Assembly (NCBI GenBank): GCA_003194495.1
Contig: PQXE01000024.1
Span: 1-49,614 of the forward strand
Origin: Deltaproteobacteria bacterium
GTDB lineage: Bacteria > Desulfobacterota > Dissulfuribacteria > Dissulfuribacterales > UBA3076
Direction: 5' to 3'
Length of the DNA stretch: 49,614 nucleotides
Below, piece by piece: positions 6,085-13,866 of this stretch. Position numbers and translations under genes: made by a program. Below the pieces are notes generated by a model. The model searched no databases. It had not been told where the DNA came from and saw nothing but the letters and a program-made list of their open reading frames with translations. The stretch's first letter is position 1, and every line of letters begins with the position of its first letter.

Positions 6085-8427
6085 TCACCTTATACATGCC
6101 GCAGTAATCTGTTTCAGGTCCGTATCTCCCCTTAAGACCTTTTGTATGCCGTCCTGTTTAAGGGTCAACATTCCCTGCTTCATGGCATGCTCCCGTATAT
6201 CTCCCACGGGTCGTTTTTCCTGTATAAACTTTTTGAGACCGTCATCCGACATGAGCAGTTCGTAGATTGCAAGCCTGCCTCTGAAGCCGGTTTTGTTACA
6301 ATTTTGGCAGCCCTTTGGCCGATAAAGCGTTATTTTATTTAGGTCTGATAACTCTAAGGGTTGAGTTGGATGAAACCCATACTCGTGCAAAATATGTTTT
6401 TTCTCGTTTTCATCAGGCTGATAGGCCTCGCGGCACTTGGGACAAAGTCTTTTTACAAGCCTCTGTGCCAAGACTCCCAGGAGGGCGTCAGCAAAGTTGA
6501 ATGGGTCCATTCCCATTCCTAAAAGCCTTGTAACTGTCTCAGGGGCGGAATTGGTATGGAGGGTTGAAAAAACCAGGTGACCTGTCAGGGAGGCCTCTAT
6601 TGCGGTTGTAGCGGTTTCTTCGTCTCGAGTTTCGCCGATCATTATCACATCCGGATCCGCCCTTAAAAAGGCCCTGAGAATCCGTGCAAAAGTAAGGCCT
6701 ATACCGGGTCTCACCTGCACCTGACGCAATCCATCCTGCATGATTTCCACAGGATCTTCCGCTGTCCAGATTTTTCTGTCCGGCCGGTTTATATAGCCTA
6801 GTGCGGCATGCAGGGTAGTTGTCTTTCCCGACCCGGTAGGACCAACCACCAATATAAGCCCGTAAGGCAACTGCAAAAGCTGTTTCATCTGCTCCAGGTT
6901 TTGATCAAGGAGCCCTATGCGATCCATCGGCATGGCCTCGGAAGAGGCCAACAGCCTGAGTACTATATCTTCGTTGCCTTCAGTTGTGGGAAGTGTAGCT
7001 ACACGTAATTCCAGGATTTTGCCGGAGCGAATCCTGAACTTTATTTTTCCGTCTTGAGGCAGGCGTTTCTCGGCAATGTCAAGGTTGGACATGATCTTGA
7101 TTCTGGAAATCATGGCCCGCTTGTAGTTATACGGAATGGTCTGATAACGCATACAATCGCCATCGATCCTGAAGCGGACCAGGGTCCCACGTTTGCCTGC
7201 CAGAGATTCAATGTGAATATCGGATGCCTGGCGCTGATATGCATCCTCTATGGTTTTGTTGGTTATCTGTACTACTACGCTATCAGCATCTGATGCTAAA
7301 TCATCCTCTTCCTCTAATTCCGTATCCTCATCAACCACTTCCAGTTGCTCAAACACGTCCTCATCAGATCCCCCTACGGAATATTTCCCATAGAAATAGT
7401 CTATGAATCTGTTGATATCTTCTTTTAAGGAAACTGCAAATTCAAAGTTTTTGGCCTTAAGGACCCTTCTTATATTGTCTATCTTTGCTAAGTCATGGGG
7501 GTTATCCAGTGCAACTGTAAGGGTCCCTGATTGTTCGCTAATCGGAGCACAGGAATTGGTCCTGAAAAAATGTTCTTTGATACCGCGCACGCAAGATGGT
7601 ATAGTTCCTACTTCCAGTTCGTTAAATTCCACAAAGGGGCATCGATAATATTCGCTGAGGGAGCGGCCAAGCTCTATCTTGTCTAAGCCAAGCCGGTTTA
7701 GCAGGATACTTTCTATGGATTTTTTTCCGTGTTTGGCCAGTTCTTTGGTCTTGTTCAGTTGTTCTTCAGAGAGGAACTGATTACGAATCAGATAATAGAA
7801 CCGGCCATATTTTTGCGCTGTTTGGGAAAGTTCCTCAAGCCTCTGTTTGGCGTTTCTAAAGGCAGGATCAAGGCGGATGATTTGTTCCAGGGCCTCAATG
7901 GCCTTAGGCACCGCGCCGGTTCGTTCATTGGTAAGCGCCAGTTGATATAGTACGTCCAGCCGTTCATCCTTGGACAGTTGCGTGTCCTCAAGAGCCTCCT
8001 GTAAATACTCAAGGGCCTCAAAGGGCGTATCCAGCCGCAGGTATGATTCTCCGATTTTCGCTCGAATTATTCCCGGCCTGTATTCGTCTTCAAGTAAAGT
8101 TTTAAGTTCCTCTATAGCCTCTGAATAAAAGCCGGCATCCATCAGGCCTATACAACTGTTGAATTTATTATCCTGATATTCTTTAATATCTTTACCGGTG
8201 GTGGAATCCGTTTTTCTTGACGGAACTGTTTCCATGCCATCAACCTGAAGTTTTTTCAGACGGGATTCTACTTCAGCATAGAGGGGATGGGACTTATCAC
8301 CTGTCAGTTTCAGAAGCTCTAAACAAATAAGACGAGCTTCTTCATTAAGACCTTGACTATAGTAAAGATCGGCTTCTGCCAACCTGGTTTTAATTAAATT
8401 GTCCGAAGTTGAAGTGAGATTATCCAT
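6085..8427 (-). CDS. TPR-fused PilB/GspE-type ATPase
   Basis: A 780-residue ATPase about 200 residues longer than ordinary PilB/GspE. Residues 1-205 contain TPR-like helices (ARLICLELLKLTGD, YSEAIEELKTLLEDEYRPG, KAIEALEQIIRLDPAFRNA). An MshEN-like domain follows (about 215-345), then an acidic linker (about 353-382), and the ATPase core with Walker A GPTGSGKT (529-536), Walker B (ADPDVIMIGETRDEETA), a His box (TGHLVFSTLHTNS) and a CPKC/CQNC tetracysteine. It is distinct from the upstream plus-strand ATPase and probably powers another machine or another step. Its ATG overlaps the stop of the preceding acidic-protein gene by 8 bp, so the two are translationally coupled. It is the last gene of the mglB-mglA operon, suggesting polarity-controlled pilus extension. 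Confidence 0.9.
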   Translation of the reverse strand: MDNLTSTSDNLIKTRLAEADLYYSQGLNEEARLICLELLKLTGDKSHPLYAEVESRLKKLQVDGMETVPSRKTDSTTGKDIKEYQDNKFNSCIGLMDAGFYSEAIEELKTLLEDEYRPGIIRAKIGESYLRLDTPFEALEYLQEALEDTQLSKDERLDVLYQLALTNERTGAVPKAIEALEQIIRLDPAFRNAKQRLEELSQTAQKYGRFYYLIRNQFLSEEQLNKTKELAKHGKKSIESILLNRLGLDKIELGRSLSEYYRCPFVEFNELEVGTIPSCVRGIKEHFFRTNSCAPISEQSGTLTVALDNPHDLAKIDNIRRVLKAKNFEFAVSLKEDINRFIDYFYGKYSVGGSDEDVFEQLEVVDEDTELEEEDDLASDADSVVVQITNKTIEDAYQRQASDIHIESLAGKRGTLVRFRIDGDCMRYQTIPYNYKRAMISRIKIMSNLDIAEKRLPQDGKIKFRIRSGKILELRVATLPTTEGNEDIVLRLLASSEAMPMDRIGLLDQNLEQMKQLLQLPYGLILVVGPTGSGKTTTLHAALGYINRPDRKIWTAEDPVEIMQDGLRQVQVRPGIGLTFARILRAFLRADPDVIMIGETRDEETATTAIEASLTGHLVFSTLHTNSAPETVTRLLGMGMDPFNFADALLGVLAQRLVKRLCPKCREAYQPDENEKKHILHEYGFHPTQPLELSDLNKITLYRPKGCQNCNKTGFRGRLAIYELLMSDDGLKKFIQEKRPVGDIREHAMKQGMLTLKQDGIQKVLRGDTDLKQITAACIR

Positions 8428-10081
8428 TTGTCAGTGTATTTAAGAGGCTTTCCAGCGTTGCCACGGATGTTTGTTTGTTCTCTATCTTCAGGTTACCGAC
8501 CCATGGTCCATTATTTTCTGCGGACGGTTCCCATGAACACTCAGGAGCTACGGAAATGGTCTTTAACGGGGTATCCAGCATGAGGACCAGTCCTTTATCC
8601 GCATGGGACAGGACTAATACAATAGGATTGTCTGAGGGCTGAGAGTAGCTGAAAGATGAAATTGATTTTTGCAGTACCGGGAACTCAAGTTTTATAAGCT
8701 GTGATTCTCCCTGATTTGATAATTCCCCTTGCATCAATGGCTGAAGCTTTGTCCATGGCCAGGTCTTGAGTTTCTTTAATTTGAAAGTTTTCAGCTTTTT
8801 AAGTCCTTTCTTGGCCCACCAGGGGGCGGTCCCGGCAAATGCTATATCTTCTGGAGCAAGCGCCACTTGATTTTGGTCCCATTGGGTAACTACAAGTTCA
8901 TGCCATGGGCAGGAAACGCTACTTGATGGTGTTTTTTCTTTTTTATCAATTTCTATGGTGATGTCTTCGGTTCGTTGAGCAGCATAATCACGCACATCAA
9001 CAGATGGCTCGTAATCGCCGGCTAATGCCTTTTCCAATATTCCCTTTTGTTTTTCAAGCCTGCTTTTAATATTTTGCTGAAAATTATGTAGCTTTTCCAT
9101 CCCCGGAGTTCGGGCAAGGAGTTTTTCAACTGGTAAAATGTAACCAATACAGTCATCAAGGACTTTGATATGGGATTTGACTGCATCTACGAGCGCCGGG
9201 TGTTCAGGAAATTCCGGCTCAGGAGGCCATGCCTTTTCTTGTATGTCCGCCTCTAAAACAGAATCTGTGATCTGTTCCTGTTGATCGGGAGATTTTTCTT
9301 TTAGGGCAATCTCGGGGGCATCTTGATGCCTTGGCTCAGGATCATCAATGTCCTCAACAAGTTGTTCTGAAACCGCCTCCTCGGACACTTCGTGAGCAAC
9401 CTCAGGCACCGCTGGGTCTATAGCTGATTCAAACCTCTTCTTGGCGGATATCAAGAGCTGCTCTTTAGCTTTTGGATCCTGCTCCTTGTTCCAAACAAGG
9501 TTTTTTAAGGTGTCAAGGCCTTTCTGCAGGGCTTCGGGCCCGAAAGTGGGCATTTTTTCAGGATGATCCGCCATCCCTTCAAGGATCCTTATCATAAGAC
9601 TGAACGATTCGTGGAGATTTTTGTCTGCCTCTATCTTTGGATTTTTCTGGATTGTCTCTATCAGGTTTTTGGCTGATACTACTTGTGTCTGAGTGACCTC
9701 CCATTCCAGGGTCAACAACATTTGATTGAGTTGGCTGAACTGTTGTTCCAGATTAACAGCCTCAGTCTCTTTCTCTTCAAGCTCCAGCTCCAGCCCTGCA
9801 TCTAATTCCAATATCTTTTCGTCAGTGGTAATTTCTATCTGTTCAGCAGGAGTTTCCAGCTCTATGTTATCTGAGAGCTTGATTTCTTCCGGATACTTTT
9901 CTTCCTGGCCTACAACCTGAAAGGACGGTCCTTGATCTGTTTTGTCTTGCGACAACTCCTTCACTTCACTAGTTAAGGGGTCTATTTCTATCTGTCGTGT
10001 TGCACTAAATAGTTCGTCAATAGTACTTTCTACGTTTTTAGTGAAGTCTTCGGGATCAGGGATCTTTTTTGTCTGATCCAT
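8420..10081 (-). CDS. large acidic protein of unknown family, in mglBA operon
   Basis: I do not recognise this 553-residue protein. It has no signal peptide or membrane segment. Three parts are visible: an acidic N-terminal region (about 1-110), two helical segments (about 110-220 with LNQMLLTLEWEVTQTQ, and about 300-370 with DAVKSHIKVLDDCIGYILPVEK) separated by a Pro/Glu-rich linker, and a C-terminal domain (about 390-553) with a strikingly basic Lys-Leu patch (KKGLKKLKTFKLKKLKTWPW) followed by a beta-rich end. The start ATG has AAGGAG eight bases upstream. It is coupled to the TPR-ATPase gene downstream and lies 139 bp after mglA. A cytoplasmic scaffold or adaptor between the GTPase and the ATPase is a reasonable guess, no more. 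Confidence 0.8.
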   Translation of the reverse strand: MDQTKKIPDPEDFTKNVESTIDELFSATRQIEIDPLTSEVKELSQDKTDQGPSFQVVGQEEKYPEEIKLSDNIELETPAEQIEITTDEKILELDAGLELELEEKETEAVNLEQQFSQLNQMLLTLEWEVTQTQVVSAKNLIETIQKNPKIEADKNLHESFSLMIRILEGMADHPEKMPTFGPEALQKGLDTLKNLVWNKEQDPKAKEQLLISAKKRFESAIDPAVPEVAHEVSEEAVSEQLVEDIDDPEPRHQDAPEIALKEKSPDQQEQITDSVLEADIQEKAWPPEPEFPEHPALVDAVKSHIKVLDDCIGYILPVEKLLARTPGMEKLHNFQQNIKSRLEKQKGILEKALAGDYEPSVDVRDYAAQRTEDITIEIDKKEKTPSSSVSCPWHELVVTQWDQNQVALAPEDIAFAGTAPWWAKKGLKKLKTFKLKKLKTWPWTKLQPLMQGELSNQGESQLIKLEFPVLQKSISSFSYSQPSDNPIVLVLSHADKGLVLMLDTPLKTISVAPECSWEPSAENNGPWVGNLKIENKQTSVATLESLLNTLTNG

Positions 10082-10110
10082 GGCTGTTCTCCTTGAGTAT
10101 TTTTTATTTC

Positions 10111-10242
10111 AACAAAGTTGAGCGTTTAGCGGTTAGCCATTAGCGTTTAGCTTTGAAAAATGAACTACCCGCCGCAAGCGGCGGAATTAACCCTGACAGT
10201 GATAAACTAATAGCTAACCGCTAACGGCTAACCGCTCGATTT
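10111..10242. repeat. palindromic element overlapping the 3' end of mglA
   Basis: Inverted arms rich in TTAGC units: AACAAAGTTGAGCGTTTAGC on the left and, read on the other strand from 10242, AACAAATCGAGCGGTTAGCC. The centre holds a perfect CCGCCGC-AA-GCGGCGG hairpin. The right arm overlaps the last codons and stop of mglA (NRAVSR-stop). Similar TTAGC-rich arms recur at about 17350-17440 and 17528-17566. It separates mglA from the next operon gene and may form a strong RNA stem there. Confidence 0.7.
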
Positions 10243-10850
10243 GTTAAAAGGTGTTTTGTTGCCACATAGTGAACGGTCCTTTTGCTTATTTCTTTCAGGG
10301 TTTCAAAGACCCCTATGCCTTTAGTAGCCGCTGCTTCAAAAATTTTTGTATTAAGTTCTCTGTTCAGATCTATTTCAAGCTCTTCTCTAGTCAATGTGGG
10401 TATGGGTGTCGGCACCATGTCACATTTGTTGAATTGAAGAATAATCGGGATTTCTTCCAGAGTTAGATTGTGCTCAAGGAGATTGCGACGCAGATCTTGG
10501 AAGCTTTCTATGTTTTTTTCATGACGTACCTTAAGATAGTCGGCAACAAAGACCAGACCATCTACACCCTTAAGAACCAGTTTCCTGGTTGCTTTATAAA
10601 TTGTCTGACCAGGTACGGTGTAAAGCTGGATTCTTATATCAAAACCATTTATTTTCCCCAGATTTAGAGGAAGGAGGTCAAAAAAAAGCGTCCTTTCTCC
10701 TTTTGTCTCAATGGTCAACATTTTGCCACGGGCTTTATTATTCATGGCATTATATATATAGAGCAAATTCGTAGTCTTTCCGCATCGTCCTGAACCGTAG
10801 TAGACTATCTTGCAGTGTATTTCCCTTTTGCTGAGATTTATTAGCGCCAT
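10221..10850 (-). CDS. mglA: MglA-like Ras-superfamily GTPase
   Basis: A 209-residue small GTPase of the bacterial MglA family, which sets cell polarity and localises motility complexes to the leading pole. Visible G motifs are G1 GSGRCGKTTN (19-28), the family-specific G3 replacement TVPGQ (78-82, within LYTVPGQTIYKATRKLVLKGVDGLVFVAD) and G4 NKCD (141-144). These match Myxococcus MglA closely in pattern. The gene lies 6 bp downstream of a roadblock (MglB-like) gene, the expected GAP partner. The final six codons and stop are made of a palindromic repeat arm, so the C-terminus has been replaced or trimmed by the repeat. Confidence 0.9.
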   Translation of the reverse strand: MALINLSKREIHCKIVYYGSGRCGKTTNLLYIYNAMNNKARGKMLTIETKGERTLFFDLLPLNLGKINGFDIRIQLYTVPGQTIYKATRKLVLKGVDGLVFVADYLKVRHEKNIESFQDLRRNLLEHNLTLEEIPIILQFNKCDMVPTPIPTLTREELEIDLNRELNTKIFEAAATKGIGVFETLKEISKRTVHYVATKHLLTNRAVSR

Positions 10851-10856
10851 TGTTAA

Positions 10857-11255
10857 TTATTTTTGACTAAATGCCTTTTCTATAGATTTTGCTAATTGTG
10901 CTACTCTCAGTCTGATCAAGCCCAGAGAGACATTGTCACCGAAAATTGTTACTAGGATCAAATCAGTGCCTATTCGCGCAACGTGTATGCTGTCTTTTTT
11001 CCCTTTATGAAACAGGAGTGCAAAATCGTCTTCTCCTATCAGTTTTGCAATCTGTGAAGTGGCGCCAAAGTTAGCTGCCGCCAGCGCAGCAAGAGATATA
11101 GAGTCCAGGTTGTCGGTTTTGTGCCCGCAAGCAACTACTATATTGCCCGCTTCATCAATCAAGAGCACAGTATTAACGCCCGCTTTAATAAGGGTGTTTT
11201 CTATCTGTATTCTGGTTTCTTCCAGGATTGAGGTGGTCAGCACTAAATCAGCCAA
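10857..11255 (-). CDS. mglB: roadblock/LC7 protein, MglB-like GAP
   Basis: A 132-residue roadblock/LC7-domain protein. It begins with an alpha helix (ILEETRIQIENTLIKAG), followed by VNTVLLIDEAGNIVVACG, the ALAAANFGATSQIAKLIGE helix and the hydrophobic LILVTIFGDNVSLGLIRLRV strand-helix, all typical of MglB. In the MglAB system it binds MglA and stimulates GTP hydrolysis, producing polar asymmetry. The start appears to be TTG, preceded by GGAGA; no ATG fits. It is the first confident gene of the operon mglB-mglA-acidic protein-TPR ATPase. Confidence 0.85.
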   Translation of the reverse strand: MADLVLTTSILEETRIQIENTLIKAGVNTVLLIDEAGNIVVACGHKTDNLDSISLAALAAANFGATSQIAKLIGEDDFALLFHKGKKDSIHVARIGTDLILVTIFGDNVSLGLIRLRVAQLAKSIEKAFSQK

Positions 11256-11281
11256 GGCTTAAATTCTCCAAAAAGAAAAGG

Positions 11282-11473
11282 TCATTCTGTGTCAAAGACG
11301 CATAAATTTTCAACTGAGACTCCTGAATTTAAGGCTCTAAGACCTTTATCGACACAATCATTTAATATGTTAAGGATTTTTGTGGGGGGGCTGTTTTTTT
11401 TGATCGCAGTATTACTCAAGACATTAAGCTTTGCGGCCGATAAATAATTGTAAGCGTTCACAGGGCACCGCAT
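11282..11473 (-). CDS. possible small protein or remnant upstream of mglB
   Basis: An open frame of up to 63 codons ends 26 bp before the mglB start. Its first codons lie inside the family-1 repeat, so any genuine start would be internal (for example TTG near 11419). The C-terminal half (KILNILNDCVDKGLRALNSG) reads as plausible protein. A C6 and an A8 tract inside the frame could mark a decayed gene. I do not recognise it; it may be a leader peptide, a remnant, or chance. Confidence 0.22.
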   Translation of the reverse strand: MRCPVNAYNYLSAAKLNVLSNTAIKKNSPPTKILNILNDCVDKGLRALNSGVSVENLCVFDTE

Positions 11474-11608
11474 CTGCTTTGTTGTCGGGCACTTGAAGTA
11501 CAGGAAGTACGTCTGCGTACCCTCCGCCTCGCATCTGCAGCACCCTGTAAACGCTTACAGTTCGGTAGGTTGCGGTAAAACGGGCATTGTAATTCCGTGA
11601 ACGGTTAC
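11450..11608 (+). repeat. family-1 element copy 1, with tail
   Basis: The core 11450-11558 starts GTAAGCGTTCACAGGGCACC and ends CACCCTGTAAACGCTTAC, so the ends are imperfect inverted repeats. The interior has a near-perfect palindrome GTACGTCTGCGTAC. A tail (11559-11608) ends GTGAACGGTTAC. It lies in the divergent region between the mglB operon and the HPt-like gene. Confidence 0.85.
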
Positions 11609-11618
11609 AAATAATTTA

Positions 11619-11745
11619 GTAACCGTTCAGGGGTTCAGGGTTCAAAGGGTCAAGGGTTCACCGGTAACCTAAAGCCGTTGATTTGTGGGTTTTGAATGGA
11701 GAAGGTATGAAAATAGAACAATAGAGCAATCAACAATCAACAATC
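11619..11745 (+). repeat. family-2 element copy b
   Basis: It starts GTAACCGTTCAGGGGTTCAG, contains GAATGGAGAAGGTATGAAAA, and ends in ATCAACAATCAACAATCC 13 bp before the start codon of the next gene. Together with the tail of the preceding family-1 copy it forms a hairpin TGAACGGTTAC / GTAACCGTTCA (11598-11628). Confidence 0.75.
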
Positions 11746-11757
11746 CAATGGGGTACT

Positions 11758-12558
11758 ATGAATCAGTTTGATCAGGAAAATTTACAGAATTTTGTTGTTG
11801 AAGTCGAGGGAAACCTCCAGGAGCTGGAATCAAACCTGTTATTATTCGGACAGGAGTCTCACAACTCCTCTCTTCTGAATGAATGTTTTCGTAATATGCA
11901 AAGTATAAGAGGCGCAGCGGACCATGTGGGCCTTGAACAAATAGCCACGCTTGCCCATAATATGGAAAATCTGTTTGATAAGGTCCGTCAGGGTAGCTTG
12001 GTCTTTGCAGAAGATGTTATTAACCTGGTTTTTTCAAGGCTGGATCAATTGCAGAAGCTGGTGCAAGAAGTAGCAGAGAAGAATGCGGAATCAAGCAGTG
12101 TATCAGACAATATTGAAGATCAGAACGACGTACTCTTTGATTCACGGTCGGAGAAGGTCGATTCTGACGCACTCGAAGCAACTACCGGTCATGATTCGGG
12201 ATTACCGGATCGACAGGCCTGGAATATAATAAAGGCTTTGGAGGAAACAATTACTCCTTTGTTTTTAAAAGAGGTATCCGAGCCTCTGGCCAATGTGCCT
12301 GACTGGCCTGAGGAGAAATGGTTGTCTGCCTGTCAGGATGCAATAAAAAATCTAAGGGCCTGTGCAAAATACATGGATTACGGTGAGGTGGCGGCAGTTC
12401 TTGACGAGTGGGAAGAAAGACTGGTCGAGGCCCTTTCAACAAGCCACGGCGGCAACAGTTTTGATCCTGGTCCACTGAGACAGATATGGTTGAGACTGGT
12501 AGATCTGCTTCCAGGGCTTGTTGGTGATGATAAGATGACCGAATCAGGAAAATCATGA
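11758..12558 (+). CDS. HPt-like protein lacking the phospho-histidine
   Basis: A 266-residue protein with an N-terminal HPt/CheA-P1-like four-helix domain (about 1-100). In active HPt domains the helix reads FR-x2-H-S-[IL]-[KR]-G-A; here it is FRNMQSIRGAADHVGLEQIA, so the phosphorylatable His is Gln48. The rest of the fold signature (GLEQIATLAHNMENLFDKVR) is conserved. The C-terminal half (about 145-255) has a second, weaker helical region (NLRACAKYMDYGEVAAVLDEWEERL). The protein is therefore probably a binding or inhibitory pseudo-HPt rather than a phosphotransfer protein. The start ATG follows the end of a family-2 repeat; GGGG precedes it at modest spacing. It stands between the divergent mglB operon and an HD-GYP gene. 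Confidence 0.75.
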   Translation: MNQFDQENLQNFVVEVEGNLQELESNLLLFGQESHNSSLLNECFRNMQSIRGAADHVGLEQIATLAHNMENLFDKVRQGSLVFAEDVINLVFSRLDQLQKLVQEVAEKNAESSSVSDNIEDQNDVLFDSRSEKVDSDALEATTGHDSGLPDRQAWNIIKALEETITPLFLKEVSEPLANVPDWPEEKWLSACQDAIKNLRACAKYMDYGEVAAVLDEWEERLVEALSTSHGGNSFDPGPLRQIWLRLVDLLPGLVGDDKMTESGKS

Positions 12559-12719
12559 GACTCATGCAAAACTCTGTCTTTGGTCCGATGGCTGATAACC
12601 GTAATGAGTATGTATTCACCTTCCATTTTCAAGAAATTGAATTTAATGGTCGATAACAAATTAAGGTCAGAAAGAATATCCGGTTTCAAATTTCACTGCC
12701 AAAGCACAAGATCAACAAA

Positions 12720-12754
12720 GTGTAAATCACTTTTGGCTTGCTATGAAGGATGCC
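12720..12754 (+). repeat. solo end of family-3 (GGCATCCTTCAT) element
   Basis: Reads GTGTAAATCACTTTTGGC ... ATGAAGGATGCC, nearly identical to the right end of the element at 17305-17513. The opposite end was not found upstream. It lies in the 252-bp gap between the HPt-like and HD-GYP genes, which otherwise shows no gene. Confidence 0.6.
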
Positions 12755-12810
12755 GAATATCTCATGGGATTTTTTTAGTGGATGATCGAAGTTAATGCAG
12801 GAGGGTTAAA

Positions 12811-13851
12811 ATGACTGAGCAAGCTAAAAACGGAGAAGAATTGATTCTCGACGCTATACCGACCGGTTTAACTTCAGGACGATTTCAGCGATGGAAAACA
12901 GAGTTAATGCGCCAGATTATTGAAGCGAACAAAGAGCTGTGGATGATATTGTCCATGTTTTCTATCATCGGCATCATGAATTATCTGTTGACCGGCCAAC
13001 AGATGTTGCTGCAACTATACGTTATCCCTACCATTTTTTCCGCCTATTTTTTCGGACGTCGCCATGCCGTTTTGACTGCAGTGGCCAGCATCTTACTGGT
13101 AGGTCTTGTTTTACACTTCAACTCAAATCTGTTTAAGGATATGGAACAATTCAATTCAGCGAGCGGCCAATGGTATGAAATCATGGCTTGGGCCGGTATG
13201 TTAGTGATTATTGCATATTCAATGGGTACTCTCTATGAGCGTCAGGCACTACAGATGAGTGAACTCCAGAAAACCTACCGGGGTCTTCTGGTGATTTTGC
13301 GGCATTTCATTTCCAAAGATAAGTATACTGAAAACCATTGTTACCGCGTTTCAATCTATTCAGCTAAGATCGCTACCTACCTCGGACTCGCTCCTCAACA
13401 AATTGAAACGGTTCGTGCCGCTGCCTTGCTCCATGACATTGGAAAAATCGATATCGGCCGGGAAATTCTTTACAAGGCAGCGCAATTGACTGACGAAGAG
13501 CGTGAAACAATGAAAAAACATGTGGAATTGGGTGCTGATATTCTGGATTTAGCAGAAGCTCCCCTGGGCAAGATTATTCCTATTATTTTGGCTCACCACG
13601 ACAAATATGATGGATCAGGCTATCGTTCGATTAACGGGGAAAAAATCCCTATAGAGGCTAAAGTCCTCTCCGTGGCAGATGTATATGATGCCCTGGTAAG
13701 CGATCGTCCTTACCGCAAGGCAATATCTCCATTTGAAGCCAAGGAAATCATCGTTAAAGGTGCGGGAAAGGATTTTGATCCCAGAGTCGTCGATGCTTTT
13801 ATCAAAGCTTTCAAAAATGGAGAAATGGAAATTCCAGACCTGATGATTTAG
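12811..13851 (+). CDS. membrane HD-GYP cyclic-di-GMP phosphodiesterase
   Basis: A 346-residue protein with about four membrane segments (roughly 44-60, 64-82, 86-103, 124-141) and a cytoplasmic HD-GYP domain. Key motifs are HCYRVSIYSAKIATYLGL, the HD pair at 208-209 (LLHDIGKIDIGREIL), HHDKYDGSGYR (262-272, GYR in place of GYP), and ADVYDALVSDRPYRKA. These support hydrolysis of c-di-GMP to GMP. No sensory PAS/GAF domain is present, so the membrane part probably senses the signal. The start has an excellent ribosome site (GGAGGG, seven bases before ATG). The gene converges on the transketolase gene with only 15 bp between them. Confidence 0.88.
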   Translation: MTEQAKNGEELILDAIPTGLTSGRFQRWKTELMRQIIEANKELWMILSMFSIIGIMNYLLTGQQMLLQLYVIPTIFSAYFFGRRHAVLTAVASILLVGLVLHFNSNLFKDMEQFNSASGQWYEIMAWAGMLVIIAYSMGTLYERQALQMSELQKTYRGLLVILRHFISKDKYTENHCYRVSIYSAKIATYLGLAPQQIETVRAAALLHDIGKIDIGREILYKAAQLTDEERETMKKHVELGADILDLAEAPLGKIIPIILAHHDKYDGSGYRSINGEKIPIEAKVLSVADVYDALVSDRPYRKAISPFEAKEIIVKGAGKDFDPRVVDAFIKAFKNGEMEIPDLMI

Positions 13852-13866
13852 TATTTTTTTCCGGTC

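Noticed and set aside
12720..12754. TTGGC-TTGCT as a sigma-54 promoter
   Set aside because: The GG and GC dinucleotides do not have the required 10-bp spacing, and the sequence recurs as an element end in unrelated positions.
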